Positions 27,673-39,361 of a stretch of 64,000 bases of DNA are shown piece after piece. Under the pieces are notes generated by a model. It saw only the letters and a list, made by a program, of their open reading frames with translations, was not told the DNA's origin and made no database searches. The stretch is from Variovorax sp. 54 (GTDB lineage Bacteria; Pseudomonadota; Gammaproteobacteria; Burkholderiales; Burkholderiaceae_C). Location of the stretch: assembly GCF_002754375.1 (NCBI RefSeq), contig NZ_PEFF01000001.1:2624501-2688500 (forward strand), written 5' to 3'. The translations under genes and the position numbers were made by a program. The first letter of the stretch is position 1, and each line of letters opens with the position of its first letter.

Positions 27673-28548
27673 TCAGACACCGGCGGCCGCCGCAGCGCCC
27701 GAAACGATTTCCGAGAGCTCCTTGGTGATGCCTGCCTGGCGGGTCTTGTTGTAGACCAACTTCAGCTCGCTGATCACGTTGCCTGCGTTGTCGGTGGCGG
27801 CCTTCATGGCCACCATCCGCGCCGAATGCTCGGACGCCATGTTCTCTGCCACGCCCTGGTAGACCAGCGACTCCACATAGCGAACCAGCAGCTCGTCGAT
27901 CACGCTTTGCGCATCGGGCTCGTAGATGTAATCCCACGAATGCTGGCCTTCCTCGACTTGCAGCGAGTCTGCGGCCAGCGGCAGCAGCTGCTCGACGAGC
28001 GGCTCCTGCTTGATCGTGTTGATGAACTTCGTGTAGCACAGGTACACGGCCGAGAGCTTGCCTTCCGCGTAAGCGTCGAGCAGCGTCTTGACCGGACCGA
28101 TGAGCTTGTCCAGATGCGGCGTGTCACCCAGGTGGGTGACGTGTGCCACCACGCGGGCGCCGATGCGGTTCAGGAAGCCGAGGCCCTTGCTGCCGATGGC
28201 GACCGACTCGATGGCCACGCCAGCGGCCTGCGCTTCGCGCAGCTTGCCCGTCACGGCGCGCAGCAGGTTGGTGTTCAAGCCACCGCACAGGCCCTTGTCG
28301 CTCGTCACGATGATGAAGCCGATCGCCTTGGCGTCGTTCTTCTTCATGAAGGCGTGCGTGTACTCGGGGTTCGCCTTGCCAAGGTTCGCCGCAATGTTGC
28401 GGATCTTCTCGCTGTAGGGGCGGGCGGCACGCATGCGCTCTTGCGCCTTGCGCATCTTGGAAACCGAGACCATTTCCATGGCCTTGGTGATCTTCTTGGT
28501 GTTCTCCACCGATTTGATCTTGCCGCGGATTTCCTTACCAGCTGCCAT
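27673..28548 (-). CDS. atpG: F1Fo ATP synthase gamma subunit
   Basis: A 291-aa central rotor shaft. Typical N-terminal [20 protein letters not shown] coiled coil and C-terminal coil [20 protein letters not shown]; the Rossmann-like middle carries [11 protein letters not shown]. Full length. Confidence 0.97.
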   Translation of the reverse strand: MAAGKEIRGKIKSVENTKKITKAMEMVSVSKMRKAQERMRAARPYSEKIRNIAANLGKANPEYTHAFMKKNDAKAIGFIIVTSDKGLCGGLNTNLLRAVTGKLREAQAAGVAIESVAIGSKGLGFLNRIGARVVAHVTHLGDTPHLDKLIGPVKTLLDAYAEGKLSAVYLCYTKFINTIKQEPLVEQLLPLAADSLQVEEGQHSWDYIYEPDAQSVIDELLVRYVESLVYQGVAENMASEHSARMVAMKAATDNAGNVISELKLVYNKTRQAGITKELSEIVSGAAAAAGV

Positions 28549-28581
28549 ATGAGCTCCTTCTTGCGTCGGTCAAAGGGTCGC

Positions 28582-30195
28582 TCAGGCGAACGACTTCTTG
28601 AACGAGGTGGCAGCAGCCAGCAGTTCGGCTTCGGCGTCCTGGCACACCTTCTTGAAGGCCTGCTTTTCTGCGCTGTCGTCCGGCTTGGCGGGCTTGACGT
28701 CCCACTTGGCACCGTTCTTTTCCATGGTCTCGAGCAGAGCAGCGTGGCTGGTCTTCAGGAGCTGGTGGAAACCGTGTTCGAACGGGAGCACCTTCTTGAC
28801 TTCGATGTCGTCCATGAAGCCCTTGTTCACTGCGAACAGCGTGGCATTCATCAGCGAGATCGGCAGCGGGCTGTACTGGGTCTGCTTGAGCAGTTCCGTC
28901 ACGCGCGCACCGCGGTCGAGTTGCTTGCGGGTCGCTTCGTCGAGGTCGGAAGCGAACTGCGCGAATGCGGCCAGTTCACGGTACTGGGCCAGGTCGGTAC
29001 GGATACCGCCCGACTGGTTCTTGATCAGGTTGGTCTGCGCCGACGAACCCACGCGCGACACCGAGATACCGGCGTTGATGGCAGGGCGGATGCCGGCGTT
29101 GAACAGGCTGGTTTCCAGGAAGATCTGGCCGTCGGTGATCGAGATCACGTTGGTCGGAACGAAGGCGGACACGTCGCCGGCTTGCGTTTCGATGATCGGC
29201 AGTGCGGTCAGCGAACCGGTCTTGCCCTTGACTTCACCCTTGGTGAAGGCTTCGACGTAGTCGGCGTTCACGCGGGCTGCGCGTTCGAGCAGACGGCTGT
29301 GGAGATAGAACACGTCGCCGGGGTAGGCTTCGCGGCCTGGCGGGCGGCGCAGCAGCAGCGACACCTGACGGTAGGCCACGGCTTGCTTGGACAGGTCGTC
29401 ATAGACGATCAGGGCGTCCTGGCCGCGGTCGCGGAAGTATTCGCCCATCGTGCAGCCCGAGTAGGCCGACACGTACTGCATGGCAGCCGATTCGGAGGCC
29501 GATGCGGCCACCACGATGGTGTAGTCCATCGCGCCGGCTTGTTCCAGCGAGCGCACCACGTTCTTGATCGACGAAGCCTTCTGGCCGATCGCAACGTAGA
29601 CGCAGGTCATGTTCTGACCCTTCTGGTTGATGATCGCGTCGATCGCCACGGCGGTCTTGCCGGTCTGGCGGTCACCGATGATCAGCTCGCGCTGGCCACG
29701 GCCGACGGGCACCATCGAGTCGATCGACTTCAGGCCGGTCTGCATCGGCTGGTCGACGGACTTGCGTGCGATCACGCCGGGAGCGACCTTTTCGATCACG
29801 TCGGTCATCTTGGCGTTGATCGGACCCTTGCCGTCGATCGGCTGGCCCAGTGCGTTCACCACGCGGCCGATGAGCTCGGGGCCCACGGGCACTTCCAGAA
29901 TGCGGCCCGTGCACTTCACGGTGTCGCCTTCGGAGATGTGCTCGTACTCGCCCAGAATCACGGCGCCGACCGAGTCGCGCTCGAGGTTCAGCGCCAGGCC
30001 GAACGACGGGGTGCCGTCAGCCGTGGGCGGGAACTCGAGCATTTCGCCCTGCATCGCATCCGACAGGCCGTGCACGCGCACGATGCCGTCGGTCACCGAG
30101 ACCACGGTGCCCTGGTTGCGGATGTCTGCGCTGACGCCAAGGCCTTCAATACGGCTCTTGATCAGTTCGGAAATTTCTGCGGGATTGAGTTGCAT
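28582..30195 (-). CDS. atpA: F1Fo ATP synthase alpha subunit
   Basis: A 537-aa non-catalytic nucleotide-binding subunit. Walker [24 protein letters not shown] and the arginine-finger region [13 protein letters not shown] are intact. Near the C-terminus there is a Lys/Ala/Asp-rich extra stretch of about 25 residues (around [16 protein letters not shown]) that makes it longer than the usual 510-518 residues. Otherwise a normal member. Confidence 0.97.
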   Translation of the reverse strand: MQLNPAEISELIKSRIEGLGVSADIRNQGTVVSVTDGIVRVHGLSDAMQGEMLEFPPTADGTPSFGLALNLERDSVGAVILGEYEHISEGDTVKCTGRILEVPVGPELIGRVVNALGQPIDGKGPINAKMTDVIEKVAPGVIARKSVDQPMQTGLKSIDSMVPVGRGQRELIIGDRQTGKTAVAIDAIINQKGQNMTCVYVAIGQKASSIKNVVRSLEQAGAMDYTIVVAASASESAAMQYVSAYSGCTMGEYFRDRGQDALIVYDDLSKQAVAYRQVSLLLRRPPGREAYPGDVFYLHSRLLERAARVNADYVEAFTKGEVKGKTGSLTALPIIETQAGDVSAFVPTNVISITDGQIFLETSLFNAGIRPAINAGISVSRVGSSAQTNLIKNQSGGIRTDLAQYRELAAFAQFASDLDEATRKQLDRGARVTELLKQTQYSPLPISLMNATLFAVNKGFMDDIEVKKVLPFEHGFHQLLKTSHAALLETMEKNGAKWDVKPAKPDDSAEKQAFKKVCQDAEAELLAAATSFKKSFA

Positions 30196-30242
30196 GACTC
30201 TTTCCTTCTTTCAATAAATAGGGCCAACCGCGGCTCGCCGCC

Positions 30243-30773
30243 TCAGGCGGTGAGCGCCGCTTTCATTTGTTCGAGACGCGCCTTGACGGAGGTGTCGAGG
30301 ACTTCGTCCCCCACCACCACACGGATGCCGCCGATCAGCGAGGGATCGGATTCCACACGCGTGTTCAGCGTGCGACCGAAACGGCGTTGCAGCGCGACGG
30401 CGACCTCGGCGAGGCTCGCCGCGTCGATCGGGAAGGCGCTGTAGATCACCGCGTCGGACGTGCCGCCCTTGGCGTTCTTGAGCTCGCGGTACTGGGCCGC
30501 GACTTCGGGCAATGCAGCGAGCCGGCCGTTGTCGATCACCGTGCGCAGGAAGTTCTTGCCGGCGTCCGGCAAGGCTTGCGGCAGGAGGCCGGAGATCAGG
30601 TCGAAGACCTGGTCCTGCGACACCTTCGGATCGGCAGCGAACTGCAGGAGCTGGGGATCGGCAGCGAGGGCGGCCAGCTGGCCGATCCAGCCGGCCGTGC
30701 CTTCGAGGTCGCTCGAAGTAGCCTCGAAGAGCGCGTCCGCGTAGGGGCGGGCAATGGTCGCAAGTTCGGCCAT
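30243..30773 (-). CDS. atpH: F1Fo ATP synthase delta subunit
   Basis: A 176-aa stator subunit; begins [14 protein letters not shown] and ends with the conserved [18 protein letters not shown]. Links F1 to the b-subunit stalk. Full length, 7 bp after atpF. Confidence 0.96.
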   Translation of the reverse strand: MAELATIARPYADALFEATSSDLEGTAGWIGQLAALAADPQLLQFAADPKVSQDQVFDLISGLLPQALPDAGKNFLRTVIDNGRLAALPEVAAQYRELKNAKGGTSDAVIYSAFPIDAASLAEVAVALQRRFGRTLNTRVESDPSLIGGIRVVVGDEVLDTSVKARLEQMKAALTA

Positions 30774-30780
30774 ATCGTCC

Positions 30781-31251
30781 TCAGAGCTCGGTCTTCAGGC
30801 GCTGGAGCAGGTCGGCGTGGACACCGGCATTGACTTCCTTGCGGAGAATCTGCTCGGCACCCTTGACGGCCAGTGCTGCAACCTGCTCACGCAGGGCTTC
30901 ACGGGCACGCACGGACTGCTGTTCGGCTTCGGCGTGCGCGTCGGCCACGATCTTGTTGGCCTCCACAGTTGCACGGCCCTTGGCCTCTTCGATGATCTGC
31001 TGGGCGCGGCGCTCGGCATCGGCCAGGCGGCTGGTGGTCTCGTTGCGAGACTGAACCAGTTCCTGCTCGACGCGCTGGTTGGCGGAAGCGAGTTCAGCCT
31101 TGGCCTTCTCGGCGGCCGCCAGGCCCGCAGCGATCTTTTGTGCGCGTTCATCCAAAGCCTTCGCGATGGGCGGCCACACGAATTTCATCGTGAACAGCAC
31201 CAGCAGCAAGAAGACGATGGCCTGAACGAACAGGGTCGCGTTGATACTCAC
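30781..31251 (-). CDS. atpF: F1Fo ATP synthase subunit b
   Basis: A 156-aa peripheral stalk subunit with one N-terminal membrane helix (about 5-25, [20 protein letters not shown]) and a long charged coiled coil. Start is GTG 31251, preceded by AAAGG; MSINATL is the usual N-terminus. Confidence 0.96.
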   Translation of the reverse strand: MSINATLFVQAIVFLLLVLFTMKFVWPPIAKALDERAQKIAAGLAAAEKAKAELASANQRVEQELVQSRNETTSRLADAERRAQQIIEEAKGRATVEANKIVADAHAEAEQQSVRAREALREQVAALAVKGAEQILRKEVNAGVHADLLQRLKTEL

Positions 31252-31284
31252 GGCAACACCTTTCTGGAGTGGCGTTGAACCGGC

Positions 31285-31566
<282 letters not shown>

Positions 31567-31606
31567 TTAGAACAGATTTAAAGCAAACGAAAAGAAAAAG
31601 GGAAAC

Positions 31607-32488
<882 letters not shown>

Positions 32489-32511
32489 TCAGCGTCTCTC
32501 TTCCAAAACAG

Positions 32512-32982
32512 TCAAATCCGGTTCAAAAATTTGGGCCGCACCAACAGTGCCACCCAGTACATCTTCATGGCGACCACCACGCCAGCCACCATGGCCAGCC
32601 AGACGAGCCCCCCGATCAGCCACGGCGCCGCAGCCAGCAAGGCAACGGTCAGCGCGATCTTGATCATCTCCCACACAAAAAACCTCAACATGACAGCCTG
32701 CGACGGCATGCCCGGCTTGCGCCGGACACCGCGGACAAACAAGGCCGCGGGGATCGCTACTGTCATGGCTCCGTAAAACGCCGAGATTGCAGCCTCGGAT
32801 CGCGCCGTCCAGATCCACGCCAGGCAAGCCACCACCACGCCTGCAGCCACTTGGGCTGCGATCACCCACCAGGGTGACAGCTCGGGGTTTTGCTCGCGCA
32901 ACTTCTGGGCCTCTTCGGCCGTGAGTGGCTTGAAATCGGACTCTTCGGCGTCAACCTCAGGGACAGGGGTGTTGGTTGTCAT
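32512..32982 (-). CDS. atpI: AtpI-family protein (ATP synthase assembly factor)
   Basis: A 156-aa membrane protein with four helices preceded by a 40-residue hydrophilic N-terminus that is longer than in E. coli AtpI. The family helps c-ring assembly or magnesium handling. First gene of the operon; 26 bp before atpB. Confidence 0.85.
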   Translation of the reverse strand: MTTNTPVPEVDAEESDFKPLTAEEAQKLREQNPELSPWWVIAAQVAAGVVVACLAWIWTARSEAAISAFYGAMTVAIPAALFVRGVRRKPGMPSQAVMLRFFVWEMIKIALTVALLAAAPWLIGGLVWLAMVAGVVVAMKMYWVALLVRPKFLNRI

Positions 32983-33029
32983 TCGAATGCACCCCGTGTT
33001 TGTCCCCGGAGAATTCTACAAAGCCATTG

Positions 33030-33035
33030 ATTATA
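33030..33035 (-). promoter_or_regulatory. Candidate -10 box for the atp operon
   Basis: On the minus strand a perfect TATAAT stands 48 bases upstream of atpI in an AT-rich stretch. No good -35 hexamer is found at the usual spacing, so only the -10 is claimed. Confidence 0.4.
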
Positions 33036-33108
33036 AGTAAAACCTAGCGGGGTCCCGCCATAACGTGACAGTTCTGCACCGAGTGTGGCGTCCGCCCATA
33101 ATTTGCGG

Positions 33109-34002
33109 ATGCAAGACATCACCTCGGCACTGCCCGACACGCCGTGTTTTCTCAACGGCGAATTCACCCCGCTGCGCGACGCGAAGATCAGCGTCCTCGA
33201 CCGCGGCTTCATCTTCGGCGACGGCATCTACGAAGTCATCCCTGTGTACTTCGGCGTGCCCTTCTGCTTCGACGAGCACATCGCGCGCCTCGAGCGTTCG
33301 CTGGCTGAACTGCAGATCGACAACCCCTACTCTCGCGACGAATGGCGTGCCATTGCGATGCAGCTCGCTGCACCGCTGGGCCATGCGCCGCAGGCGATCT
33401 ACTTCCAGGTCTCGCGCGGCGTGGCACCGCGCGACCACGCCATGGTGCGCGGCCTGCGCCCCACCGTGTTCGCAATGGTGAACCCCCTGCCGCCCGTGGC
33501 CGATGCGGTGCGCGCCAAGGGCGTGACCTGCGTCACGGCCGACGATTTCCGCTGGCAGAAGGCCCACATCAAGAGCACCAGCCTGCTGGGCGCGGTGCTT
33601 GCACGGCAGATCAGCGTGGAGGCCGGCGCGACCGAGACTGTGATGTTCCGCGGCGACTCGCTCAGCGAGGCCTCGTCGAGCAACGTGTGGATCGTGAAAG
33701 ACGGCACGCTCATCGGCCCACCCAAGGACAACCTCGTGCTGACCGGCATCCGCTACGGCCTGCTCGAGCGCCTGTGCCAGGACAGCGGCATTCCCTTTGC
33801 ACTGCGCCGCGTGTCACGCGACGAGGTGTTCGGCGCCGACGAGCTGCTGCTGTCCTCGGCCACCAAGGAAGTGTTGCCCGTTGTCACACTCGACGGCCAG
33901 ACCATTGGCAATGGCCGTCCCGGCCCCATCTACCAGAGCTTGTATGCCGCCTACCAGCAGGCCAAGCAACGCAACGCTGAGAAGCCAGGAGCCCTTGCAT
34001 GA
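33109..34002 (+). CDS. Class IV PLP-dependent aminotransferase (D-amino acid transaminase-like)
   Basis: A 297-aa fold-type IV enzyme. Family features: [13 protein letters not shown], the PLP Lys in [15 protein letters not shown], and [10 protein letters not shown] near the phosphate site. Closest in type to D-amino acid aminotransferase; branched-chain aminotransferase or aminodeoxychorismate lyase are possible. ATG 33109 has no Shine-Dalgarno sequence; a CATAAT box ends 6 bases before it, so the mRNA may be leaderless. Heads a dat-ybeD-lipB-lipA operon, common in betaproteobacteria, with a 4-bp overlap to the next gene. Confidence 0.88.
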   Translation: MQDITSALPDTPCFLNGEFTPLRDAKISVLDRGFIFGDGIYEVIPVYFGVPFCFDEHIARLERSLAELQIDNPYSRDEWRAIAMQLAAPLGHAPQAIYFQVSRGVAPRDHAMVRGLRPTVFAMVNPLPPVADAVRAKGVTCVTADDFRWQKAHIKSTSLLGAVLARQISVEAGATETVMFRGDSLSEASSSNVWIVKDGTLIGPPKDNLVLTGIRYGLLERLCQDSGIPFALRRVSRDEVFGADELLLSSATKEVLPVVTLDGQTIGNGRPGPIYQSLYAAYQQAKQRNAEKPGALA

Positions 34003-34331
34003 CCGACAACACCACGCCCCCGACCGACACCAACGACGCCACCGACGACACGGCCCCGATCGCCGACCCGCGCAAGGAGTCGCTGATCGAGTACCCCTCG
34101 CAGTTCCCGATCAAGGTCATGGGCGCCAAGACCGACGGCCTGGTGCACGCCATCACACAGATCGCCGAGCGCTTCGACCCCAACTTCGACGCCACCACCG
34201 TCGAGCTGCGCGACAGCAAGGCCGGCAACTACCTGGGCGTGACCATCACCGTCACGGCCACCAGCCGCGAACAGCTCGACGACCTCTATCGCGCGCTGTC
34301 GTCGCACCCATCGGTCAAGGTCGTTCTTTGA
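33999..34331 (+). CDS. ybeD: DUF493 / YbeD family protein
   Basis: A 110-aa small protein of the YbeD family: an acidic Thr/Asp-rich N-terminus of about 25 residues then the ferredoxin-like ACT-type fold with [14 protein letters not shown] and [15 protein letters not shown]. Gene order next to lipB is conserved, suggesting a role tied to lipoylation, though unproven. ATG overlaps the previous stop (ATGA). Confidence 0.9.
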   Translation: MTDNTTPPTDTNDATDDTAPIADPRKESLIEYPSQFPIKVMGAKTDGLVHAITQIAERFDPNFDATTVELRDSKAGNYLGVTITVTATSREQLDDLYRALSSHPSVKVVL

Positions 34332-35002
34332 CCATCGAAGCGCAGTCGCTCGGCCGGGCCGACTACCTCGCCACCTATGCGGCGATGCAGCGCTTCACGC
34401 AGGAGCGCACGCCCGAGAGCCCCGACGCGCTATGGATTTGCGAGCACGACCCGGTGTTCACCCAAGGGCTGGCGGGCAAGACCGACCACCTCCTGAACCC
34501 CGGCCCGATCCCCGTCGTGCAGACCGACCGCGGCGGGCAGGTCACGTTCCACGGCCCCGGCCAGGTGGTGGCCTACCCGCTCATCGACCTGCGGCGCGCC
34601 GGCTACTACGTCAAGGAATACGTCTACCGCATCGAGGAATCGGTGCTGCGCACGCTCGCCCATTTCGGCGTGACCGGCCACCGCGTGGCCGGCGCGCCGG
34701 GCATCTACGTGCGCCTGGACGACCCGTTTTCGCACGCCGCACTCACCGGCCCGATGCCCGGCGCCGACCCGTTCCGGGGCCTGGGCAAGATCGCCGCGCT
34801 GGGCATCAAGGTGAGCCGCCACGCCACCTACCACGGTGTGTCGCTCAATGTCGCGATGGACCTCGAACCCTTCTCCCGCATCAACCCTTGCGGCTATGCG
34901 GGGCTGAAAACGGTCGACCTTTCTACAATCGGCGTCCAAACCACATGGGAAGAAGCTGCCAGCGTGCTGGGCCAGAAGCTCATCACCTTCCTGGCACCGT
35001 AG
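34328..35002 (+). CDS. lipB: Octanoyl-[ACP]:protein N-octanoyltransferase
   Basis: A 224-aa LipB that moves octanoate from acyl carrier protein to lipoyl domains. Motifs: [33 protein letters not shown] with the catalytic Lys, and PCGYAG with the catalytic Cys. The start is TTG 34328, overlapping the ybeD stop as TTGA; no ATG or GTG lies in frame before the conserved block. A 20-residue loop with [15 protein letters not shown] is longer than in E. coli. Confidence 0.93.
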   Translation: MTIEAQSLGRADYLATYAAMQRFTQERTPESPDALWICEHDPVFTQGLAGKTDHLLNPGPIPVVQTDRGGQVTFHGPGQVVAYPLIDLRRAGYYVKEYVYRIEESVLRTLAHFGVTGHRVAGAPGIYVRLDDPFSHAALTGPMPGADPFRGLGKIAALGIKVSRHATYHGVSLNVAMDLEPFSRINPCGYAGLKTVDLSTIGVQTTWEEAASVLGQKLITFLAP

Positions 35003-35009
35003 CAATCCA

Positions 35010-35993
35010 ATGAGCACCACCGAAGTCGTCCGCGACGCCCAGAGCGCCGAAAACTACAACCCCCTGGCCAAGCAGAAGGCCGCGGCCAAGCTGTCGCGCA
35101 TCCCCGTCAAGGTGGTGCAGACCGGCGAAGTGCTCAAGAAGCCCGAGTGGATTCGCGTCAAGGCCGGCAGCCCGACCACGCGCTTCTACGAGATCAAGCA
35201 GATCCTGCGCGAAAGCAACCTGCACACGGTCTGCGAAGAAGCCTCGTGCCCGAACATCGGCGAATGCTTCGGCAACGGCACGGCCACCTTCATGATCATG
35301 GGCGACAAGTGCACGCGCCGCTGCCCGTTCTGCGACGTGGGCCACGGCCGCCCCGACCCGCTGGACAAGGACGAGCCGCTCAACCTGGCCAAGACCATCG
35401 CCAAGCTGCGCCTGAAGTACGTGGTGATCACCAGCGTCGACCGCGACGACCTGCGCGACGGCGGCAGCCAGCATTTCGTCGACTGCATCACGAACATCCG
35501 CGAGCTCTCGCCGATGACGCAGATCGAGATCCTCGTGCCCGACTTCCGCGGCCGCGACGACCGCGCCCTCGAGATCCTCAAGGCCGCGCCGCCGGACGTG
35601 ATGAACCACAACCTGGAAACCGCGCCGCGCCTCTACAAGGAAGCGCGCCCCGGCAGCGACTACCAGTTCAGCCTGAACCTCTTGAAGAAGTTCAAGGCGC
35701 TGCACCCGAAGGTGCCGACCAAGAGCGGCATCATGGTCGGCCTGGGCGAAACCGACGAAGAGATCCTGCAGGTGATGCGCGACATGCGCGCCCACGACAT
35801 CGACATGCTGACCATCGGCCAGTACCTGTCGCCGTCGGGCTCGCACCTGCCGGTGCGCCGCTACGTGCACCCCGACACCTTCAAGATGTTCGAGGAAGAG
35901 GCCTACAAGATGGGCTTCAGCCACGCCGCTGTGGGCGCCATGGTGCGCTCGAGCTACCACGCCGACCAGCAGGCGCACGCCGCCGGCGTCTGA
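35010..35993 (+). CDS. lipA: Lipoyl synthase
   Basis: A 327-aa radical SAM enzyme that inserts two sulfurs into octanoyl groups. Auxiliary cluster cysteines are in [12 protein letters not shown] and the radical SAM cluster in [11 protein letters not shown]; the C-terminal Arg-Ser-Ser-Tyr is present (RSSYHAD). Seven bp after lipB; full length. No hairpin terminator was found after it. Confidence 0.97.
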   Translation: MSTTEVVRDAQSAENYNPLAKQKAAAKLSRIPVKVVQTGEVLKKPEWIRVKAGSPTTRFYEIKQILRESNLHTVCEEASCPNIGECFGNGTATFMIMGDKCTRRCPFCDVGHGRPDPLDKDEPLNLAKTIAKLRLKYVVITSVDRDDLRDGGSQHFVDCITNIRELSPMTQIEILVPDFRGRDDRALEILKAAPPDVMNHNLETAPRLYKEARPGSDYQFSLNLLKKFKALHPKVPTKSGIMVGLGETDEEILQVMRDMRAHDIDMLTIGQYLSPSGSHLPVRRYVHPDTFKMFEEEAYKMGFSHAAVGAMVRSSYHADQQAHAAGV

Positions 35994-36292
35994 CGCCTCC
36001 CCGCCCGACCGCCCGCCACGCACGGGCGTCGGCGCACCCACCGCCCCCCTGACTCCCTGACCTCGCCCCGCAGCCGTTTCCCAACGGCCGCGGCGACGGT
36101 CGCGCGCCCGCCGCACCATCCAAAAAACTGATTAGAACCTCGGAGGTAAATAACCCCGGGTATCAGAAAATTTGCGACCGCATTCGCTTGCGCCGACCAA
36201 ATCCATCCCCTACGCTGACCTCCTGATTTCTCCCGACTTGGAATTAAAAAAGAGTCGCCGCGTTTTCATATTTCCCACGGAGGCTTTGACAA

Positions 36293-36314
36293 GGAAATTG
36301 AATGATCAATTTCC
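36293..36314 (+). promoter_or_regulatory. Perfect 9-bp inverted repeat over a putative ribosome binding site
   Basis: GGAAATTGA (36293-36301) and TCAATTTCC (36306-36314) are perfect arms around ATGA. In RNA the hairpin would hold an AAGGA-like Shine-Dalgarno sequence in its 5' arm and an ATG in its loop; in DNA it could be a dimer operator just after TTGACA. Confidence 0.5.
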
Positions 36315-36343
36315 GGGGCATTGGTTTGTCTAAAAATAATTAA
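36302..36343 (+). CDS. Possible 13-residue leader peptide
   Basis: ATG 36302 is preceded by AAGGA at a 6-base spacing and opens a 13-codon frame MINFRGIGLSKNN ending in TAA. It lies 66 bp before dxs. It shows no run of a single amino acid that would point to attenuation. It may be chance. Confidence 0.2.
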   Translation: MINFRGIGLSKNN

Positions 36344-36409
36344 AACCGCATCGCACGAAGAATTCAGCCATCACAGCCCGCGCGTTTCCAACTCCACGGA
36401 GAAACCGGA

Positions 36410-38308
36410 ATGCATGCCTTGCTCGAAGCCATCGATTCGCCCCATTCGCTGCGCCAGCTCGGCATCGCGCAATTGCCGGGCCTTGCGGATGAACTGCGTG
36501 CCTTCATCATCGACAGCGTGTCCCGCACGGGCGGCCACTTTGCCTCCAACCTCGGCACGGTCGAGCTGACGGTCGCGCTGCACTACGTGTTCGACACCCC
36601 GCGCGACCGCATCGTGTGGGACGTCGGCCACCAGAGTTATGCCCACAAGATCCTGACCGGCCGGCGCCAGGGCATGGCCACCTTGCGCCAATTCGGCGGT
36701 ATTTCCGGATTTCCGCGACGCGCCGAATCCGAGCACGACCATTTCGGCACCGCGCATTCCAGCACGTCAATTTCTGCCGCCCTGGGATTTGCACAGGCCG
36801 CACAAATTTCCAATTCGACCGATCACGCCATTGCGGTGATCGGCGACGGTGCAATGAGCGCCGGCATGGCCTTCGAGGCCATGAACAATACCCAGGCATG
36901 CGGCCGTTTATTGGTGATTCTGAACGACAACGACATGTCGATTTCACCGCCCGTCGGCATGCTGCGCCTTTATCTGGGCGGATTGATTTCAGAGCGCGCC
37001 TATGCCTGCGCCAATGAAGCCAGCCGGCAAAGATTGCGTGCCATTCGCCCGTCGCTGGCCCCCTGCGAGCCCTCGGACCTGGGCCTGTCGCCCGCCACCT
37101 TGTTCGAGCAATTCGGCTTCCGCTACACCGGCCCCATCGACGGCCACGACCTGGGCGCCCTGATCCCCGCCCTGCAGCGGCTGCAGACGCAGCCGGGCCC
37201 GCAGCTGCTGCACATCGTCACGCAGAAGGGCCACGGCTACCGCCCGGCCGAGCAGGACCCGATCCTGTACCACGGCCCCGGCAAGTTCGACCCCGTCGTC
37301 GGCATCAAGATCGCGCCGGCCACCGCCACCATCGCCAAGCCGACCTACGCCCAGGTCTTCAGCGACTGGCTCTGCGACGAAGCCAACGCCGATGCGCGCG
37401 TGGTCGCCATCACGCCCGCCATGCGCGAGGGCTCGGCCCTGATGGAGTTCGAACGCCGCTTCCCCGAGCGCTACTTCGACGTCGGCATCGCCGAACAGCA
37501 CGCCGTGACCTTCGCCGCGGGGCTGGCGGCGGCAGGCATGCGGCCCGTGGTCGCCATCTACTCGACCTTCCTGCAGCGCGCCTACGACCAGCTGATCCAC
37601 GACGTGGCCTTGCAGAACCTGCCGGTCGTGTTCGCAGTCGACCGCGCCGGCATCGTCGGTGCCGACGGCGCGACGCACATGGGCGCCTTCGACGTCGCCT
37701 ACCTGCGCTGCATTCCGAACCTGGTTGTGATGGCCGCGTCCGACGAGAACGAGTGCCGCCAGATGCTGCACACCGCCCTGCGCCACGACGGCCCGGCCGC
37801 CGTGCGCTACCCGCGCGGCGGCGGGCCCGGCGCGCTGCCGGTGCGGCAGATGCAGCCGCTGCCCATCGGGCGCGGCCACGTGCGGCGCGAGTCGACGCAG
37901 CCCATGGGCGCCCGCATCGCCATCCTCGCCTTCGGCACCATGGTCGCGCCCAGTCTGGCCGCCGCCGAACGGCTCGACGCCACGGTCGCCAACATGCGCT
38001 TCATCAAGCCGCTCGATGCCGCGCTGGTGCTGTCGCTCGCCGAGACGCACGACGTGCTCGTCACCGTCGAAGAAGGCTGCGTGATGGGCGGCGCCGGTGC
38101 CGCCTGCCTCGAATCGCTCGCTGCGCAGGGCGTGTTGATTCCTTCACTGCAACTGGGCCTGCCCGACCAGTTCGTCGAGCACGGCGACTGCGCCAAGTTG
38201 CTTGCTGCCCACGGCCTGGACGCCGACGGGCTGGTGCAGTCGATCCAGGCGTTCTTCGATGCCAACGCCCCCGCGTTCCGCACGGCTCGCATGAGCCTCG
38301 TTTCCTGA
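36410..38308 (+). CDS. dxs: 1-deoxy-D-xylulose-5-phosphate synthase of the terpenoid cluster
   Basis: A 632-aa thiamine-diphosphate enzyme that condenses pyruvate and glyceraldehyde 3-phosphate, the entry and main control step of the MEP pathway. The ThDP motif is [17 protein letters not shown] (about 144-160) with the later NDNDMSISP; His43 in GGHFASNLG and [16 protein letters not shown] are conserved. GGAG stands 8 bases before ATG 36410. It heads the cluster. Codons in the first third include TTA, ATT and AAT often, whereas from about 37050 the third positions turn almost all G/C, hinting at a mosaic or transferred 5' part. Confidence 0.95.
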   Translation: MHALLEAIDSPHSLRQLGIAQLPGLADELRAFIIDSVSRTGGHFASNLGTVELTVALHYVFDTPRDRIVWDVGHQSYAHKILTGRRQGMATLRQFGGISGFPRRAESEHDHFGTAHSSTSISAALGFAQAAQISNSTDHAIAVIGDGAMSAGMAFEAMNNTQACGRLLVILNDNDMSISPPVGMLRLYLGGLISERAYACANEASRQRLRAIRPSLAPCEPSDLGLSPATLFEQFGFRYTGPIDGHDLGALIPALQRLQTQPGPQLLHIVTQKGHGYRPAEQDPILYHGPGKFDPVVGIKIAPATATIAKPTYAQVFSDWLCDEANADARVVAITPAMREGSALMEFERRFPERYFDVGIAEQHAVTFAAGLAAAGMRPVVAIYSTFLQRAYDQLIHDVALQNLPVVFAVDRAGIVGADGATHMGAFDVAYLRCIPNLVVMAASDENECRQMLHTALRHDGPAAVRYPRGGGPGALPVRQMQPLPIGRGHVRRESTQPMGARIAILAFGTMVAPSLAAAERLDATVANMRFIKPLDAALVLSLAETHDVLVTVEEGCVMGGAGAACLESLAAQGVLIPSLQLGLPDQFVEHGDCAKLLAAHGLDADGLVQSIQAFFDANAPAFRTARMSLVS

Positions 38309-38355
38309 AAGAAAACCCACCGTTCCCTTCGTTGAAATCGCCACAGGAGAACCCG

Positions 38356-39297
38356 ATGAGCACAGCCACCGCACGCCGCATCGATGCGCCCGCCCCGCCT
38401 TCGCTTCAAGTGATCCGGGGTGCCGAGGCCAACCCGTACCACGCCAAGGTCGAGTACACCTACCAGGACGACCCCGAAGACTGGCGCAAGGCCATCGGCG
38501 AGGACCTGATGTTCCAGTTCGGCGTCTACGACGATCCGCGCTCGGTGCCGCCGATTTCGCTCAACGAGTCGGGCCTGCGGTACTTCGACCAGCAGATGGA
38601 AATCGCGGGCCTGGACCAACCCACGCCCTTCCCGATCCGTCGCATCCTCGACGTGGGCTGCGGGTGGGGTTTCGGCCTGCGCTACCTCGCCGAGCACTTT
38701 CCGCAGTGCCGACAACTCGACGGCATCAACATCAGCGAGACGCAGCTGGCGCACTGCGCGCGCTACCACGCCCAGCAGCACCTGGACGACCGCGTGAACC
38801 TGTACCTGTGCGACGCGCAGGACGTCGCCCTGCTGCCGAATCCCGACGCGCCCTACGACCTCGTGACGATCCGGGGCGTCATCTCGCACTTCCCGAACGA
38901 CCTGTACGAACGCTCGATGAAGCAGGTGGCCGCACGCATGCGCCCGGGGGCCAAGGTCGTCATCTCCGACAACCTCTACAACATTCCGTTGGACAACTAC
39001 CGCTCGGACATCGAGGACGAGGTCGACCGCCTCGCGTGCAAGCACCGCAAGACACCGGCGTACTTCCGCCGCGTGCTCGAAGAGAGCGGCTTCGTGGTGG
39101 AAGACATGCGCGTGCTCCCCCGCAACATCGACGTGGCGCGCTGGTTCACCGACGTGAAGGAAAACATCGAACGGAACTTCACGCCGGACAACATCCCGCC
39201 TCCGCTTGAGGAGTTGCGCGTCATGGCGGTCAGCCTGTCGGTCGCGCTGATCAAGGACAAGTTTTCGACCTACAGCGTGATCGCACGACGGGCCTAG
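38356..39297 (+). CDS. SAM-dependent C-methyltransferase 1, probably acting on a prenyl diphosphate
   Basis: A 313-aa class I methyltransferase. Motif I is ILDVGCGWG (97-105), followed by [14 protein letters not shown] and the later [11 protein letters not shown]. Residues 30-95 form an N-terminal cap. About a 47-bp gap follows dxs, AGGAGA precedes the ATG, and terpene synthase 1 is next. In the sodorifen pathway of Serratia a similar enzyme (SodC) methylates and cyclises FPP next to a terpene synthase, so the context supports FPP methylation. Geranyl diphosphate methylation (2-methylisoborneol type) or methylation of a late product are alternatives. Paralogous to methyltransferase 2 in this cluster. 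Confidence 0.82.
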   Translation: MSTATARRIDAPAPPSLQVIRGAEANPYHAKVEYTYQDDPEDWRKAIGEDLMFQFGVYDDPRSVPPISLNESGLRYFDQQMEIAGLDQPTPFPIRRILDVGCGWGFGLRYLAEHFPQCRQLDGINISETQLAHCARYHAQQHLDDRVNLYLCDAQDVALLPNPDAPYDLVTIRGVISHFPNDLYERSMKQVAARMRPGAKVVISDNLYNIPLDNYRSDIEDEVDRLACKHRKTPAYFRRVLEESGFVVEDMRVLPRNIDVARWFTDVKENIERNFTPDNIPPPLEELRVMAVSLSVALIKDKFSTYSVIARRA

Positions 39298-39361
39298 GCC
39301 GACAGCGGCGCAAGAAAACGATCGCGAGCCTGTTTTCCCCCCTTTCCAGGAGAGAGAGTCT

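Larger units (their letters stand above)
35994..36409 (+). other. Intergenic region upstream of the terpenoid cluster
   Basis: The first 125 bases are G+C-rich with short hairpins but no T-run. From about 36121 it becomes markedly richer in A+T, unlike its surroundings. It includes a TTGACA hexamer (36286-36291), a 9-bp inverted repeat and a possible 13-codon leader. No longer gene fits. This is the likely promoter and control region of the cluster. Confidence 0.6.

Noticed and set aside
27826..30444. An 872-codon open frame opposite atpG-atpA-atpH
   Set aside because: Antisense to conserved atp genes; composition is typical of frame shadows.
36010..36026. Hairpin GCCCG/CGGGC after lipA as a terminator
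   Set aside because: Short stem with no following T-run; could not be supported.
36321..36569. 82-codon frame over the dxs start
   Set aside because: Out of frame with dxs, low-quality sequence and no ribosome binding site.
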